From the IMG/VR virus record IMGVR_UViG_3300036770_000150, positions 1 to 24,375 of that record: a stretch of DNA of 24,375 nt; one strand, 5' to 3'. Below, in pieces: positions 15,427-21,957 of the stretch. This DNA comes from a virus. The notes under the pieces were generated by a model. That model did not search any database, was not told the origin of the DNA, and was given only the letters and a program-made list of their open reading frames with translations. A program made the position numbers and the translations under genes. Positions within the stretch are counted from its first letter, which is position 1; each line of letters opens with the position of its first letter.

Positions 15427-17448
15427 TCATCCTGGAATCTCAACATTCCGAGTGATGCCTGCTCCAACCTTTGCTGCTTTCAACTGTGCTTCAACCTGAA
15501 ACTCTGCCTGCTTCAACTCCAACTCAGCAGCAGCCTTTTCCCTTGCAAGTTGAATATCTGCCTGAGCCTTCATTCTCTGAGTCTCAATCGCAGCCATTGC
15601 CTTCTGCTGTTCGATCTGAATCTGTGCCTGAGCCTGAGCCATCATCGCATCCAAAGCAGGATTCTGTTGAGGTTCCTGCGGAGGAGGATTCGACAGCATC
15701 TGATCCTGCTCTGGGGTAATTTCCTTAAAGAATTCGGTTGAATCTTTGAATCCAGCAGCCTCGATAAACCGTCCCAACGTCATCCGATACTGACCCAAAG
15801 ACACCAGCGGATTTGCAGGTCCAAGCGTCTGAAGGATCTGCTCCTGCTTCGACAGAACCATCTGGAGCATCGTCATCTGCTCCTGCTTGCTGCCAGTGCC
15901 AAGACCCACAGAGATGCTGACATCGTACTGATTGGACCATTCTCTAGGATCCATCTCAATGAACTTGCCACGCATCCGAATGATGGTCGGTTTGTCCTGG
16001 TACTTGCACACAAGCTGGAGAATGCCCTTGAACAGGCTTTTGACACCCGTCTCAGCAAAGATCCGAGCAATCAGTTCCATCTTGCCTTGCTGCGCGCTCG
16101 TAACAGCCGCCACAGCCGCCGCAGTGACGTTGGCAAGCACATTGGGATCAAGCCCCTGTTGAGCGTCTGACACGCCTGTGCGCTTCTGCTGGACACCATC
16201 AAAATACTCCAGCATTGGGAATGCTTGATTGGCAACAGGAGTGACAGCCATCGGCACAACAGCATTCGGGTTTTTGAGCCTGACAACACCACCAGGAGTG
16301 ACGTTGAGCAGGTCATCCAGGTTTACCTGACCCTCGACAGCACCAACCCGAGCGTTGTTCGTGAGATACAAATTGTCCAGCATCTGTCGCACAATGGTGG
16401 ACTTGATCAACTGGATGTCCATCGTCCGATCAGCAAGCGACTGACCAAAAAATTTGTGCGGAATCGGGATCGGGCAGACAACGTGGAACGGACAATAATC
16501 CGTCTGTTCGTTGCTCAGAATCTCATTGTTGCTGTAGACAATCCTGCGGAACTCTGCAATCCCGTCCTCGTCCACATCAACATAGATATAGCACTCGAAC
16601 ACCTCGATCTCTTGCATGGCAGGATCAAGGCTATTCTGCTCGAAAGGTTCCTCTCCAGGACTGTATCGAGCGATCTTTTCCTCGGTGAAGTCCAGGCTGT
16701 TGTAGACCGGAAGGTTATCAACGATCTCAGGATCAAACCCCATCTGGATCAGTTCTGTCCTCGGAACCAGTGTGCGGTGCGCCATAAACGGAGCATCCTG
16801 CATATTTTTGGCTCGCTTGGAGACGATCAACTCCTCTGGAGGAACATTCTCGATGACGATCTTGCCGTGCTTGTTTGCCTTTTTGACCACGACATTGAAA
16901 AACTGGATGGCCACCATCTGACCATCCGGGCCTTGCATCTCCTGCTGGACGATCTCCTGAGCAACAATCTGCCGAGATCCATCAGCCATCAGCATGACAA
17001 GCTCAGTCTCGGAGAGGTTCTGATACACCTCCTCGATAACGTCGATCTTCTCGTCCCAGTAACACTTCACCGTCCCGGTCTTCTGGAGCAGCGCATCCTT
17101 GAACCAGTGGTGAAGGATCTGGAAACCTGGGTTCTGCTTGTAAAACACCCAGTTTGCATATTCTGTCGCCTGCTTTGCACCCTCTTCGTCTCCAGGTCCA
17201 ACAGGCTCAAACCGCACAATGTCGTCTGACGCAGTGAACACCCGGATCAACTGAGGCAGCGCACCATCAATCGCTTCTGCAACCTCTCCGGTGACAATCT
17301 GACTGCGGCCCTCTACCTCATTCCCATACGGATTTCTGAGGTAGTAGTCCATAGACAGCGCACGTTCTTGCGTTGTCTCAGTGTCAAGATAACCGATTGC
17401 GTCATCAATCTCGGCAGAAAGTATTGCCTTCAGTCGGCCTTCGTCCAT
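15427..17448 (-). CDS. Portal protein (673 aa)
   Basis: The dodecameric DNA gate at the head vertex. Typical segments: a helical N-terminus, then SMDYYLRNPYGNEVEGRSQI (about 29-48) and TGEVAEAIDGALPQLIRVFT (about 50-69); AKQATEYANWVFYKQNPGFQ (about 85-104); the mid-region with HVVCPIPIPHKFFGQSLADR (about 322-341) followed by an IQLIKSTIVRQMLDNLYLTN helix; and a Gln/Ala/Lys-rich helical C-terminal tail (about 590-660) able to form a barrel inside the capsid. Length agrees with the large portal proteins of SU10/phiEco32-like and related phages. AGAGGT seven bases before the ATG supports the start. It begins inside the 52-residue gene (19-base overlap). Confidence 0.9.
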   Translation of the reverse strand: MDEGRLKAILSAEIDDAIGYLDTETTQERALSMDYYLRNPYGNEVEGRSQIVTGEVAEAIDGALPQLIRVFTASDDIVRFEPVGPGDEEGAKQATEYANWVFYKQNPGFQILHHWFKDALLQKTGTVKCYWDEKIDVIEEVYQNLSETELVMLMADGSRQIVAQEIVQQEMQGPDGQMVAIQFFNVVVKKANKHGKIVIENVPPEELIVSKRAKNMQDAPFMAHRTLVPRTELIQMGFDPEIVDNLPVYNSLDFTEEKIARYSPGEEPFEQNSLDPAMQEIEVFECYIYVDVDEDGIAEFRRIVYSNNEILSNEQTDYCPFHVVCPIPIPHKFFGQSLADRTMDIQLIKSTIVRQMLDNLYLTNNARVGAVEGQVNLDDLLNVTPGGVVRLKNPNAVVPMAVTPVANQAFPMLEYFDGVQQKRTGVSDAQQGLDPNVLANVTAAAVAAVTSAQQGKMELIARIFAETGVKSLFKGILQLVCKYQDKPTIIRMRGKFIEMDPREWSNQYDVSISVGLGTGSKQEQMTMLQMVLSKQEQILQTLGPANPLVSLGQYRMTLGRFIEAAGFKDSTEFFKEITPEQDQMLSNPPPQEPQQNPALDAMMAQAQAQIQIEQQKAMAAIETQRMKAQADIQLAREKAAAELELKQAEFQVEAQLKAAKVGAGITRNVEIPG

Positions 17449-17588
17449 TTCTCTGACCTCTTGGTGTACGGTCGTTTCTCAGGCTGTAATTCTTTAACCT
17501 GAGCCTCTAAACGCTCAATTCTTTCGGTGAGTTCTTTTATCACCTGATCGAATACTTTGCGCGGAGTTATCAATCCTTGTGGAATCAT
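17430..17588 (-). CDS. Small coiled-coil protein between terL and portal (52 aa)
   Basis: A short gene with an ATG at 17588-17586 (overlapping the terL stop as ATGA) and a TGA at 17432-17430. It starts MIPQGLITPRKVFDQVIKEL and continues with a heptad-like helix, LTERIERLEAQVKELQ (residues 20-35), and a basic tail (PYTKRSEKWTK). An AGGTGG-type ribosome binding site lies a few bases upstream. The terL-portal space is otherwise not filled, and the last 19 bases overlap the portal start, so translational coupling is likely. I do not recognise the family. The coiled coil suggests a dimeric accessory of packaging or a small regulatory protein; both are inference. Confidence 0.7.
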   Translation of the reverse strand: MIPQGLITPRKVFDQVIKELTERIERLEAQVKELQPEKRPYTKRSEKWTKAD

Positions 17589-18883
17589 ACCACCCACCTC
17601 GTATTGTTTTTCAATGGCTTGCCCCAGTCATCATTCGACATCATGTCAAGACTTTGAGCAAGATACCTCCAAGCATCCGCAGCGTGACTGTGTTCGTCGT
17701 GCAGCGGAGCGCCCGGTTCGTTTGTTGTTTGGTTTACCGCTCGCCTATATCGCTTGAGATGATTCACAAGCTCCATGCAGTGTTCAGCATCGAAATACGC
17801 CCTTGGGAACACTTGCCGAGCCAGCCTGATACCTTCCTCTGGATTACCCCTTGCAAGCACCTCCACAGACCTTCCAAGGCTCTGTAGCATCTCCTGTGTG
17901 CTCTTGCCTGACTTGAAGTCTTTGTGCGCCCCATCGTGCGGAATGAAGTCTGTGCCCCAGTTCCATTTCCTCTCTTGGAGTTGCATGACGTAAGAGTCAA
18001 TCGTGCGGTGACTGTCCTCTATATAGTCAACCACCCTGATCTCCGATGCAACCCTCTGCACACAGATGATTGACATGGAATCATTCCAACCCAAGTCCCA
18101 GACCGTGTGAACCTTCAGCAACGGATCGACAGGCACATTCCTGATTCGACCCTCCCGCTGTACCGCTTCCATCTCATTCGCGTAGATCGCACCCTCCACA
18201 GCAGGACGGCATCTACCTTCCCAAGTAGTGAGATACCCAGTCGGATCTCGGTCAAGCCAATCTCTGCGCTCTTTGTCGAGTTCCTCCGGAAACCACGGAT
18301 TGTCTGACCAGTTGACCTGACAGACCCAACTTTCAGCAGGTGGATGAGTAACAAACCGGGTGAACGTCTCATCCGTATCCAGTTCAGGGTTGAATGACAC
18401 CCATATCTCTGACCCAGGCTTACGGATAGTCGGGATGAGAATATCCCAGGATCGCTTGGAGACAACCTGGGCTTCCTCCACCCAGCAGATGTCCGTTCCT
18501 TCGTAAGACTTGAGATTGGCCACACCTTGTTGGCGTATCCCAGCGAAGGTGAACTCTGTGCCATTCCTGCCGAGGATCTTTGTCTCTTGGACCTCGTAGA
18601 ACTCACCCAGGTTCAACAGTTCGATCTGATCCTTCAAAAGCCTGTGGACTGACTCCTGGATACTCTTCTGCGTCTCCCTAGCGCACAGAACCCTGATTGG
18701 CTTGGATGCACCGATTGCCACCAGTGCGCGAGCAACGGACCAGGACTTGCCTGATCCCCTGCCGCCATGAAGTATTTTGTATCTGCAGGGCTGAAACAGC
18801 GGGAGCAGCTTACTCGGAATCTCGACTCTGGTTCGCAATTCCGACGATCTCCAGCACTGTTTGAGTTTGGATTGGGCCACCAT
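17585..18883 (-). CDS. terL: Terminase large subunit (432 aa)
   Basis: DNA-packaging motor ATPase and nuclease. Walker A GGRGSGKS at residues 40-47 (after RYKILHG), Walker B ICWVEEAQ at 132-139 with acidic E136/E137, and a coupling segment WVSFNPE at 161-167. The nuclease part begins near VWDLGWND (261-268; D263 a likely metal ligand), with FIPHDGAH at 313-320 and DEHSHAADAWRY at 396-407, giving the second and third acidic ligand groups. This is the PBSX/Terminase_3-type arrangement. The ATG start at 18883 overlaps terS by 74 bases and has no clear ribosome binding site; a TTG at 18838 with GGAG ahead of it would trim 15 residues and is a real alternative. The nearly universal motif set makes the function certain. 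Confidence 0.95.
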   Translation of the reverse strand: MVAQSKLKQCWRSSELRTRVEIPSKLLPLFQPCRYKILHGGRGSGKSWSVARALVAIGASKPIRVLCARETQKSIQESVHRLLKDQIELLNLGEFYEVQETKILGRNGTEFTFAGIRQQGVANLKSYEGTDICWVEEAQVVSKRSWDILIPTIRKPGSEIWVSFNPELDTDETFTRFVTHPPAESWVCQVNWSDNPWFPEELDKERRDWLDRDPTGYLTTWEGRCRPAVEGAIYANEMEAVQREGRIRNVPVDPLLKVHTVWDLGWNDSMSIICVQRVASEIRVVDYIEDSHRTIDSYVMQLQERKWNWGTDFIPHDGAHKDFKSGKSTQEMLQSLGRSVEVLARGNPEEGIRLARQVFPRAYFDAEHCMELVNHLKRYRRAVNQTTNEPGAPLHDEHSHAADAWRYLAQSLDMMSNDDWGKPLKNNTRWVV

Positions 18884-19112
18884 TGTTGCCAGTCACTTGC
18901 AGCGGTAGCAACTTGGGATAAATCTGCGCCCAGAATACTTTCTCGTTCTGCGGGTCTTCCTTTGCCCACTCTACAAGCCTTTCAGCACCACCCAGTCCTT
19001 CTGCTGCGTAGCTGATGGCTTCCTTCGCTTGCATAGTCATCTTGTTGGGCGTGCCCTTGGGCCTACCCTTGCCCATGTTCTTAAGATTTTCTTTCTGTAC
19101 TTTGCTGACCAT
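18810..19112 (-). CDS. terS: Terminase small subunit-like protein (100 aa)
   Basis: Located directly upstream of terL. The N-terminal part is basic (MVSKVQKENLKNMGKGRPKG, then TPNKMTMQAKEAISYAAEGL), and the GRPKGTPNK stretch is typical of small terminase or terminase-linked DNA-binding proteins. A helical middle (EAISYAAEGLGGAERLVEWA) is followed by DPQNEKVFWAQIYPKLLPLQ (about 53-72), also common in this family. AGGAG 6-7 bases before the ATG supports the start. It would recognise the packaging site and regulate TerL; the helix-turn-helix itself is not clear by eye. The name rests on position plus the motif, so it is somewhat less certain than terL. Confidence 0.8.
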   Translation of the reverse strand: MVSKVQKENLKNMGKGRPKGTPNKMTMQAKEAISYAAEGLGGAERLVEWAKEDPQNEKVFWAQIYPKLLPLQVTGNNGGPIQTQTVLEIVGIANQSRDSE

Positions 19113-19133
19113 TACCGACTCCTACTGGGTCAT

Positions 19134-19147
19134 CGGTTGACAAACCG
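19134..19147. promoter_or_regulatory. Palindrome over the -35 box, possible operator
   Basis: CGGTT-GACA-AACCG: perfect 5-base inverted arms around a 4-base centre, placed exactly on the TTGACA of the plus-strand promoter. A repressor could bind here and shut the promoter. It is short, so chance cannot be excluded. Confidence 0.4.
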
Positions 19148-19165
19148 TCTACCTTTTGTTACTCT
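19137..19165 (+). promoter_or_regulatory. Sigma70-type promoter for the plus-strand gene
   Basis: Perfect -35 box TTGACA at 19137-19142, a 17-base spacer, then TACTCT at 19160-19165 as -10 (three of six matches to TATAAT, including the first two and the last base). A transcript from about 19172 would have a leader of about 17 bases carrying AAAGGAG before the ATG at 19189. The weak -10 is the main doubt. Confidence 0.6.
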
Positions 19166-19188
19166 TGCTTCTATCTAAAGGAGAACGC

Positions 19189-19377
19189 ATGGAACTCAAG
19201 TTTACATTATCTGATAGAGCGTTTGATCTTTCAACCGATCAAGCATTTGATAACAAAACATTGATTGATCAGATCAACTTTCTTGAAGACTGCAAAGGAC
19301 AATTGCAGGCTTACATTGATGGATTGATATCTAATCTAACAGACCTTGACGCCGAGCTTGATCAAGATAAGTTTTGA
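19189..19377 (+). CDS. Small acidic protein, sole plus-strand gene (62 aa)
   Basis: ATG at 19189 with AAAGGAG five bases upstream; starts MELKFTLSDRAFDLSTDQAF. It is strongly acidic (about 14 D/E against 5 K/R), probably helical (TLIDQINFLEDCKGQLQAYI), with one Cys, and ends LTDLDAELDQDKF. I do not recognise the family. It has its own promoter, points opposite to all other genes, and its last 47 bases overlap the end of the convergent 445-residue gene. A hand count of 19201-19320 gives about 34% GC against 55% in a sampled portal stretch (15781-15840), a sign of separate origin. It fits a phage 'moron': an independently expressed accessory gene. An acidic, DNA-mimic-like or host-directed role is only a hypothesis. 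Confidence 0.7.
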   Translation: MELKFTLSDRAFDLSTDQAFDNKTLIDQINFLEDCKGQLQAYIDGLISNLTDLDAELDQDKF

Positions 19378-20668
19378 CATTTTCAATTACTTGGTCATCT
19401 ATCAATTGAGACACATTTTCTTTTCTTTTTTCCAATGCGCCCAATATGGCTGTCCGCATTGCATTCGGCTCTAATCTTTTGGTTGAGAACTCTTGGCCTA
19501 TTTCTTTAAATCTCTGAGGCAAAAACAATTCTGCTGGAATAGATGTCCCAAGTGTGCCTAAATATTGGCCAGTAAAATCTGTATTGTACGTTGGGTTCTG
19601 GGATTGCAAAAGCCTCATTTGTTGAGGAGAAAGTATTACCGTATTTCCGGCATAACCCTTTTGTGCGCCAGCAAGAGACGGATCAGTAATTGCGTTTACA
19701 AGGTCTTCAATGTTAAACCCAAACCGTTCCTGATTGCCTTTCATTCTCGCTCGATTCATTACGGCTTTTCTTAATTCCCCAGCCGTATCACCAAGACCCT
19801 CACCTGTGAGAAGCTGCATTCTTCCTTTTTCTGTCATTATCCCAGCAAAGTTTGCGAACGGCGCATCTTTGCCTTTAAATTTTGCTCTTTTTTCTGGAGC
19901 AATGTAATTCCTGACCATCTCATCAAATTTTGCAATGTCTTTTTTGGCAGGGCTTACTGAATCCAAAATTCCAACCAAAGTGTTAACGGGCATTACAGAA
20001 AAATCCTCTGCTCTCTCTCCCATTGTCACAGGCAAATGGATGACCTGCCCCGTACCTCCCGCTGCCAAATTTTCAGCACGAGCGATTGCGTCTCGTTGAG
20101 CGATTAGTTTCGCAATCCCCAGATTAGACGCGCCAGCAATGCCTTGTTCGATATGCATTAAATCTCTTGCATAGTCTTGACCTCCATGAGTAATGACTGG
20201 AGAGGCGAGAGGCACGTCAGACACATTAGACACAGCGTAATTTCTGCTTGTGCTATCCCAAGGCATGATCATTACGCTTGAGCCTTTTAACTGCTCAATA
20301 TCCACCGGAGTTTTTTCAGCAAGACCGCCTTGAAACACTCGTTCAAATCTTGTTCCAACTGCCGGATCAATATTTTTTGGCGTTGAAACTCGATATGCCA
20401 TACCAAGTGCTGTGCCAAGCATCTCTGGAGCATTTAGAGCAGCCTTGAATGCCCCAACAGGGGCACTGACCGCTGGCATATTTCCAATTGCCTGACCAAC
20501 CCTGTAAGCCTCGTTCCCGGTTGACCCACCATATTCTGGCTGATCAAGACCCAACAATCCGCGACCGAATGGCCCAGCAACACTGGCAAAAGGTTGACCA
20601 ATGTTTTCTTGATAGGCTTGATACGCTTGCTGCAAGCCAAGTGCGCGTAAAAGTTGGTTGATGTCCAT
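19331..20668 (-). CDS. Uncharacterised protein (445 aa), possible ejected or polyvalent-type protein
   Basis: The N-terminal 90 residues (MDINQLLRALGLQQAYQAYQ, FGRGLLGLDQPEYGG, then an Ala/Gly/Pro stretch to about 90) resemble the openings of virion-internal proteins. The core from about 125 to 250 includes SSVMIMPWDSTSRNYAVSNV, SDVPLASPVITHGGQDYARD and AIARAENLAAGGTGQVIHLP; this pattern is reminiscent of the domains in large polyvalent phage/plasmid proteins, though I cannot assign one. C-terminal helices are charged. It ends the accessory block, overlapping the 2OG oxygenase stop by one base (TAATG) with AGGT upstream. Sampled stretches are AT-richer than the structural genes. The function is unknown; delivery into the host with the DNA is a hypothesis. 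Confidence 0.6.
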   Translation of the reverse strand: MDINQLLRALGLQQAYQAYQENIGQPFASVAGPFGRGLLGLDQPEYGGSTGNEAYRVGQAIGNMPAVSAPVGAFKAALNAPEMLGTALGMAYRVSTPKNIDPAVGTRFERVFQGGLAEKTPVDIEQLKGSSVMIMPWDSTSRNYAVSNVSDVPLASPVITHGGQDYARDLMHIEQGIAGASNLGIAKLIAQRDAIARAENLAAGGTGQVIHLPVTMGERAEDFSVMPVNTLVGILDSVSPAKKDIAKFDEMVRNYIAPEKRAKFKGKDAPFANFAGIMTEKGRMQLLTGEGLGDTAGELRKAVMNRARMKGNQERFGFNIEDLVNAITDPSLAGAQKGYAGNTVILSPQQMRLLQSQNPTYNTDFTGQYLGTLGTSIPAELFLPQRFKEIGQEFSTKRLEPNAMRTAILGALEKRKENVSQLIDDQVIENVKTYLDQARRQGLLD

Positions 20669-21348
20669 TAGCTTGACCTGACACGAATTAGGTCTAAAAC
20701 ACGCCTGTCGCCCTCCTGGTCTACCGTCGGAGCGAACAGCGCCCTGCTTCGATTATCCGTGATTCCTTCCGGTTCGCAAAGGTAGTACACCGCAAGACTG
20801 TTTCGTGTGACACCTTCTGGGCAATTGATAGGGGATGGCAACCCATGCCAACTTCCACGGGTATCGAATATCACCGCTCGGTTGAACACCGGGTCAATGG
20901 TCTTAGCAAGAGTCCTGCTATCTTTGTACAGACCCAACCCACCACCCCATTCCGGTTGCCAATCTGGAGTAAGGTAAACGATAAGGTTAAGCCTGCGTTG
21001 TAGATGTAGCTTCGGATGGATGTTGTAGTCCAGGTGAACATTTAGCTTTCCTCCTCTACCGTGCTGATGTAACCCGCCACCATGCAATCCTACGTCTGGC
21101 GTCAACTCTGTTTCTGTTGCGCTTTCCAGAAAGGCTGTGAACTCTGGACTGAGTAGGTGGCTGAAGGTCTTGTAAAGGTTTGGACCGAACTTGTGCCAGT
21201 CATTGCACGTTTGTTTGATTTCCAACGGGTTGTCGTATCGAAACCAACAGGGATCATCTACAGCAGGAAACTCCGCAGCAATCTTGTGCGGTTCATAGAA
21301 AAAGTCATCGACAATGCAATGCCAGAACGGATCGTGATCGACTATCAC
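20668..21348 (-). CDS. 2-oxoglutarate/Fe(II)-dependent oxygenase (226 aa)
   Basis: A double-stranded beta-helix dioxygenase. The iron ligands are visible as H105-x-D107 in LNVHLDYN, and distal H168 in GSWHGLP; R182 in VTRNSLAVYYL is the likely 2-oxoglutarate anchor. Between them RRLNLIVYLTPDWQPEWGGG (118-137) and GLGLYKDS match the core of the prolyl-4-hydroxylase-like group. The substrate is not readable from sequence: hydroxylation of a protein side chain or of a small molecule are both possible, and related phage-encoded enzymes exist. The start is a GTG at 21348 overlapping the DUF6321 stop (GTGA), with only a weak ribosome binding site. It sits with sugar-transfer-like genes, suggesting a modification cassette (inference). 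Confidence 0.85.
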   Translation of the reverse strand: MIVDHDPFWHCIVDDFFYEPHKIAAEFPAVDDPCWFRYDNPLEIKQTCNDWHKFGPNLYKTFSHLLSPEFTAFLESATETELTPDVGLHGGGLHQHGRGGKLNVHLDYNIHPKLHLQRRLNLIVYLTPDWQPEWGGGLGLYKDSRTLAKTIDPVFNRAVIFDTRGSWHGLPSPINCPEGVTRNSLAVYYLCEPEGITDNRSRALFAPTVDQEGDRRVLDLIRVRSS

Positions 21349-21638
21349 TTCTTGTTTCGTTCGCTAATAGCTTTGGCCTTTGCTTTAGCGTCTGCCTTGC
21401 TGGATGCGCCCCAAGCTTTCAGTGACAGCAGCAAACGGGTCGGCTTGCCGTCCTTGTACTCTGGTCCAGGCATATTTCCCATACGAGCAAGAAACGATGC
21501 CCTGCGCGGATTGTCACCTGACTTCACCGGAGGCTTGAGATCGCTTCCCGGGTTCTGCCGCTCGTAAGACTTACGGCCAACTTCATTCAACCCGCCCTTC
21601 GGATTCTTTCCTGCCTTACGAGTCCAAGCGGCTGTCAT
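21345..21638 (-). CDS. DUF6321-type basic protein (97 aa)
   Basis: Begins MTAAWTRKAGKNPKGGLNEV, then GRKSYERQNPGSDLKPPVKS, DNPRRASFLARMGNMPGPEY and KPTRLLLSLKAWGASSKADA. This exact order of motifs (RK-x-GKNP-x-GGLN-x-x-GR-x-S, NPGSDLK-PPV, PRR-x-SFLARMG, LLLSL-KAWG) is the DUF6321 family seen in many phages and cyanophages, of unknown function. GAGGA four bases before the ATG supports the start, and the ATG overlaps the stop of the preceding gene (ATGA). The Lys-rich C-terminus and the two basic neighbours suggest nucleic-acid contact; this is inference. Confidence 0.8.
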   Translation of the reverse strand: MTAAWTRKAGKNPKGGLNEVGRKSYERQNPGSDLKPPVKSGDNPRRASFLARMGNMPGPEYKDGKPTRLLLSLKAWGASSKADAKAKAKAISERNKK

Positions 21639-21793
21639 CTCTTCCTCGCTGCTCTTAAGTTGTCAACCATGTTCGGGTAAGGACGACCAGCAGCCTTAGC
21701 CATTGCCTTAGCTGACTTTTTCTCACCCTTGGACAGCGGATCAGGCTTGCCTAAACTTTTCGGACGAGGCTTGTCCCAGATGGCCTTTTTCAC
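21635..21793 (-). CDS. Small basic phage protein (52 aa, GTG start)
   Basis: A short gene: GTG at 21793-21791, TGA at 21637-21635, overlapping both neighbours by four bases (GTGA and ATGA). The sequence runs MKKAIWDKPRPKSLGKPDPL (first residue encoded by GTG), SKGEKKSAKAMAKAAGRPYP, NMVDNLRAARKR. The end pattern 'AKAAGRPYPNMVDNLRAARK' is familiar from small basic phage proteins beside DUF6321 genes. AAGG about seven bases upstream serves as ribosome binding site. Many Lys/Arg residues and little hydrophobic core suggest a nucleic-acid-associated or packaged protein, but its role is not known. The two 4-base overlaps make it quite likely to be real. Confidence 0.7.
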   Translation of the reverse strand: MKKAIWDKPRPKSLGKPDPLSKGEKKSAKAMAKAAGRPYPNMVDNLRAARKR

Positions 21794-21954
21794 ATCTTGC
21801 CCTTTTTCTTGGGCATCTTGGAGTAGGCTTTCTTGGGCGTTGCCTCAATCATCTCCTTGGCAACCTTCTGCGGTACACCCGCCTCTTTCGCAACCTTTTT
21901 GCTTCCAGCAGCAGCATACATGAGCCGCTGTTGAGCCTTTGACTTGATCGGCAT
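21790..21954 (-). CDS. Small Lys-rich phage protein (54 aa)
   Basis: ATG at 21954-21952, TGA at 21792-21790. It reads MPIKSKAQQRLMYAAAGSKK, then VAKEAGVPQKVAKEMIEATP and a strongly basic end (KKAYSKMPKKKGKM), with a net charge of roughly +12. The start 'MP-x-KSKAQQRLM/F-A-A' is a recognisable small phage protein pattern (KSKAQ...). GAGGA seven bases before the ATG supports the start, which lies three bases after the stop of the gene upstream. The helix VPQKVAKEMIEATP may contribute to a small DNA-binding bundle. I do not know its function. Confidence 0.75.
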   Translation of the reverse strand: MPIKSKAQQRLMYAAAGSKKVAKEAGVPQKVAKEMIEATPKKAYSKMPKKKGKM

Positions 21955-21957
21955 ATC

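Noticed and set aside
16225-17229. A 334-codon plus-strand open frame antisense to the portal gene
   Set aside because: It is a frame shadow: the portal motifs on the other strand are certain, and the antisense product has no recognisable features or start signal.
19113-19188. A minus-strand promoter for terS in the divergent gap
   Set aside because: On the minus strand I find only TTGTCA without a fitting -10 box at 16-18 bases; read-through from upstream is a simpler explanation.
19378-19440. T-rich stretch after the plus-strand gene as a terminator
   Set aside because: Only a weak CAATT/AATTG pairing precedes the T-rich part, which is also coding sequence (Lys/Glu codons) of the 445-residue gene.
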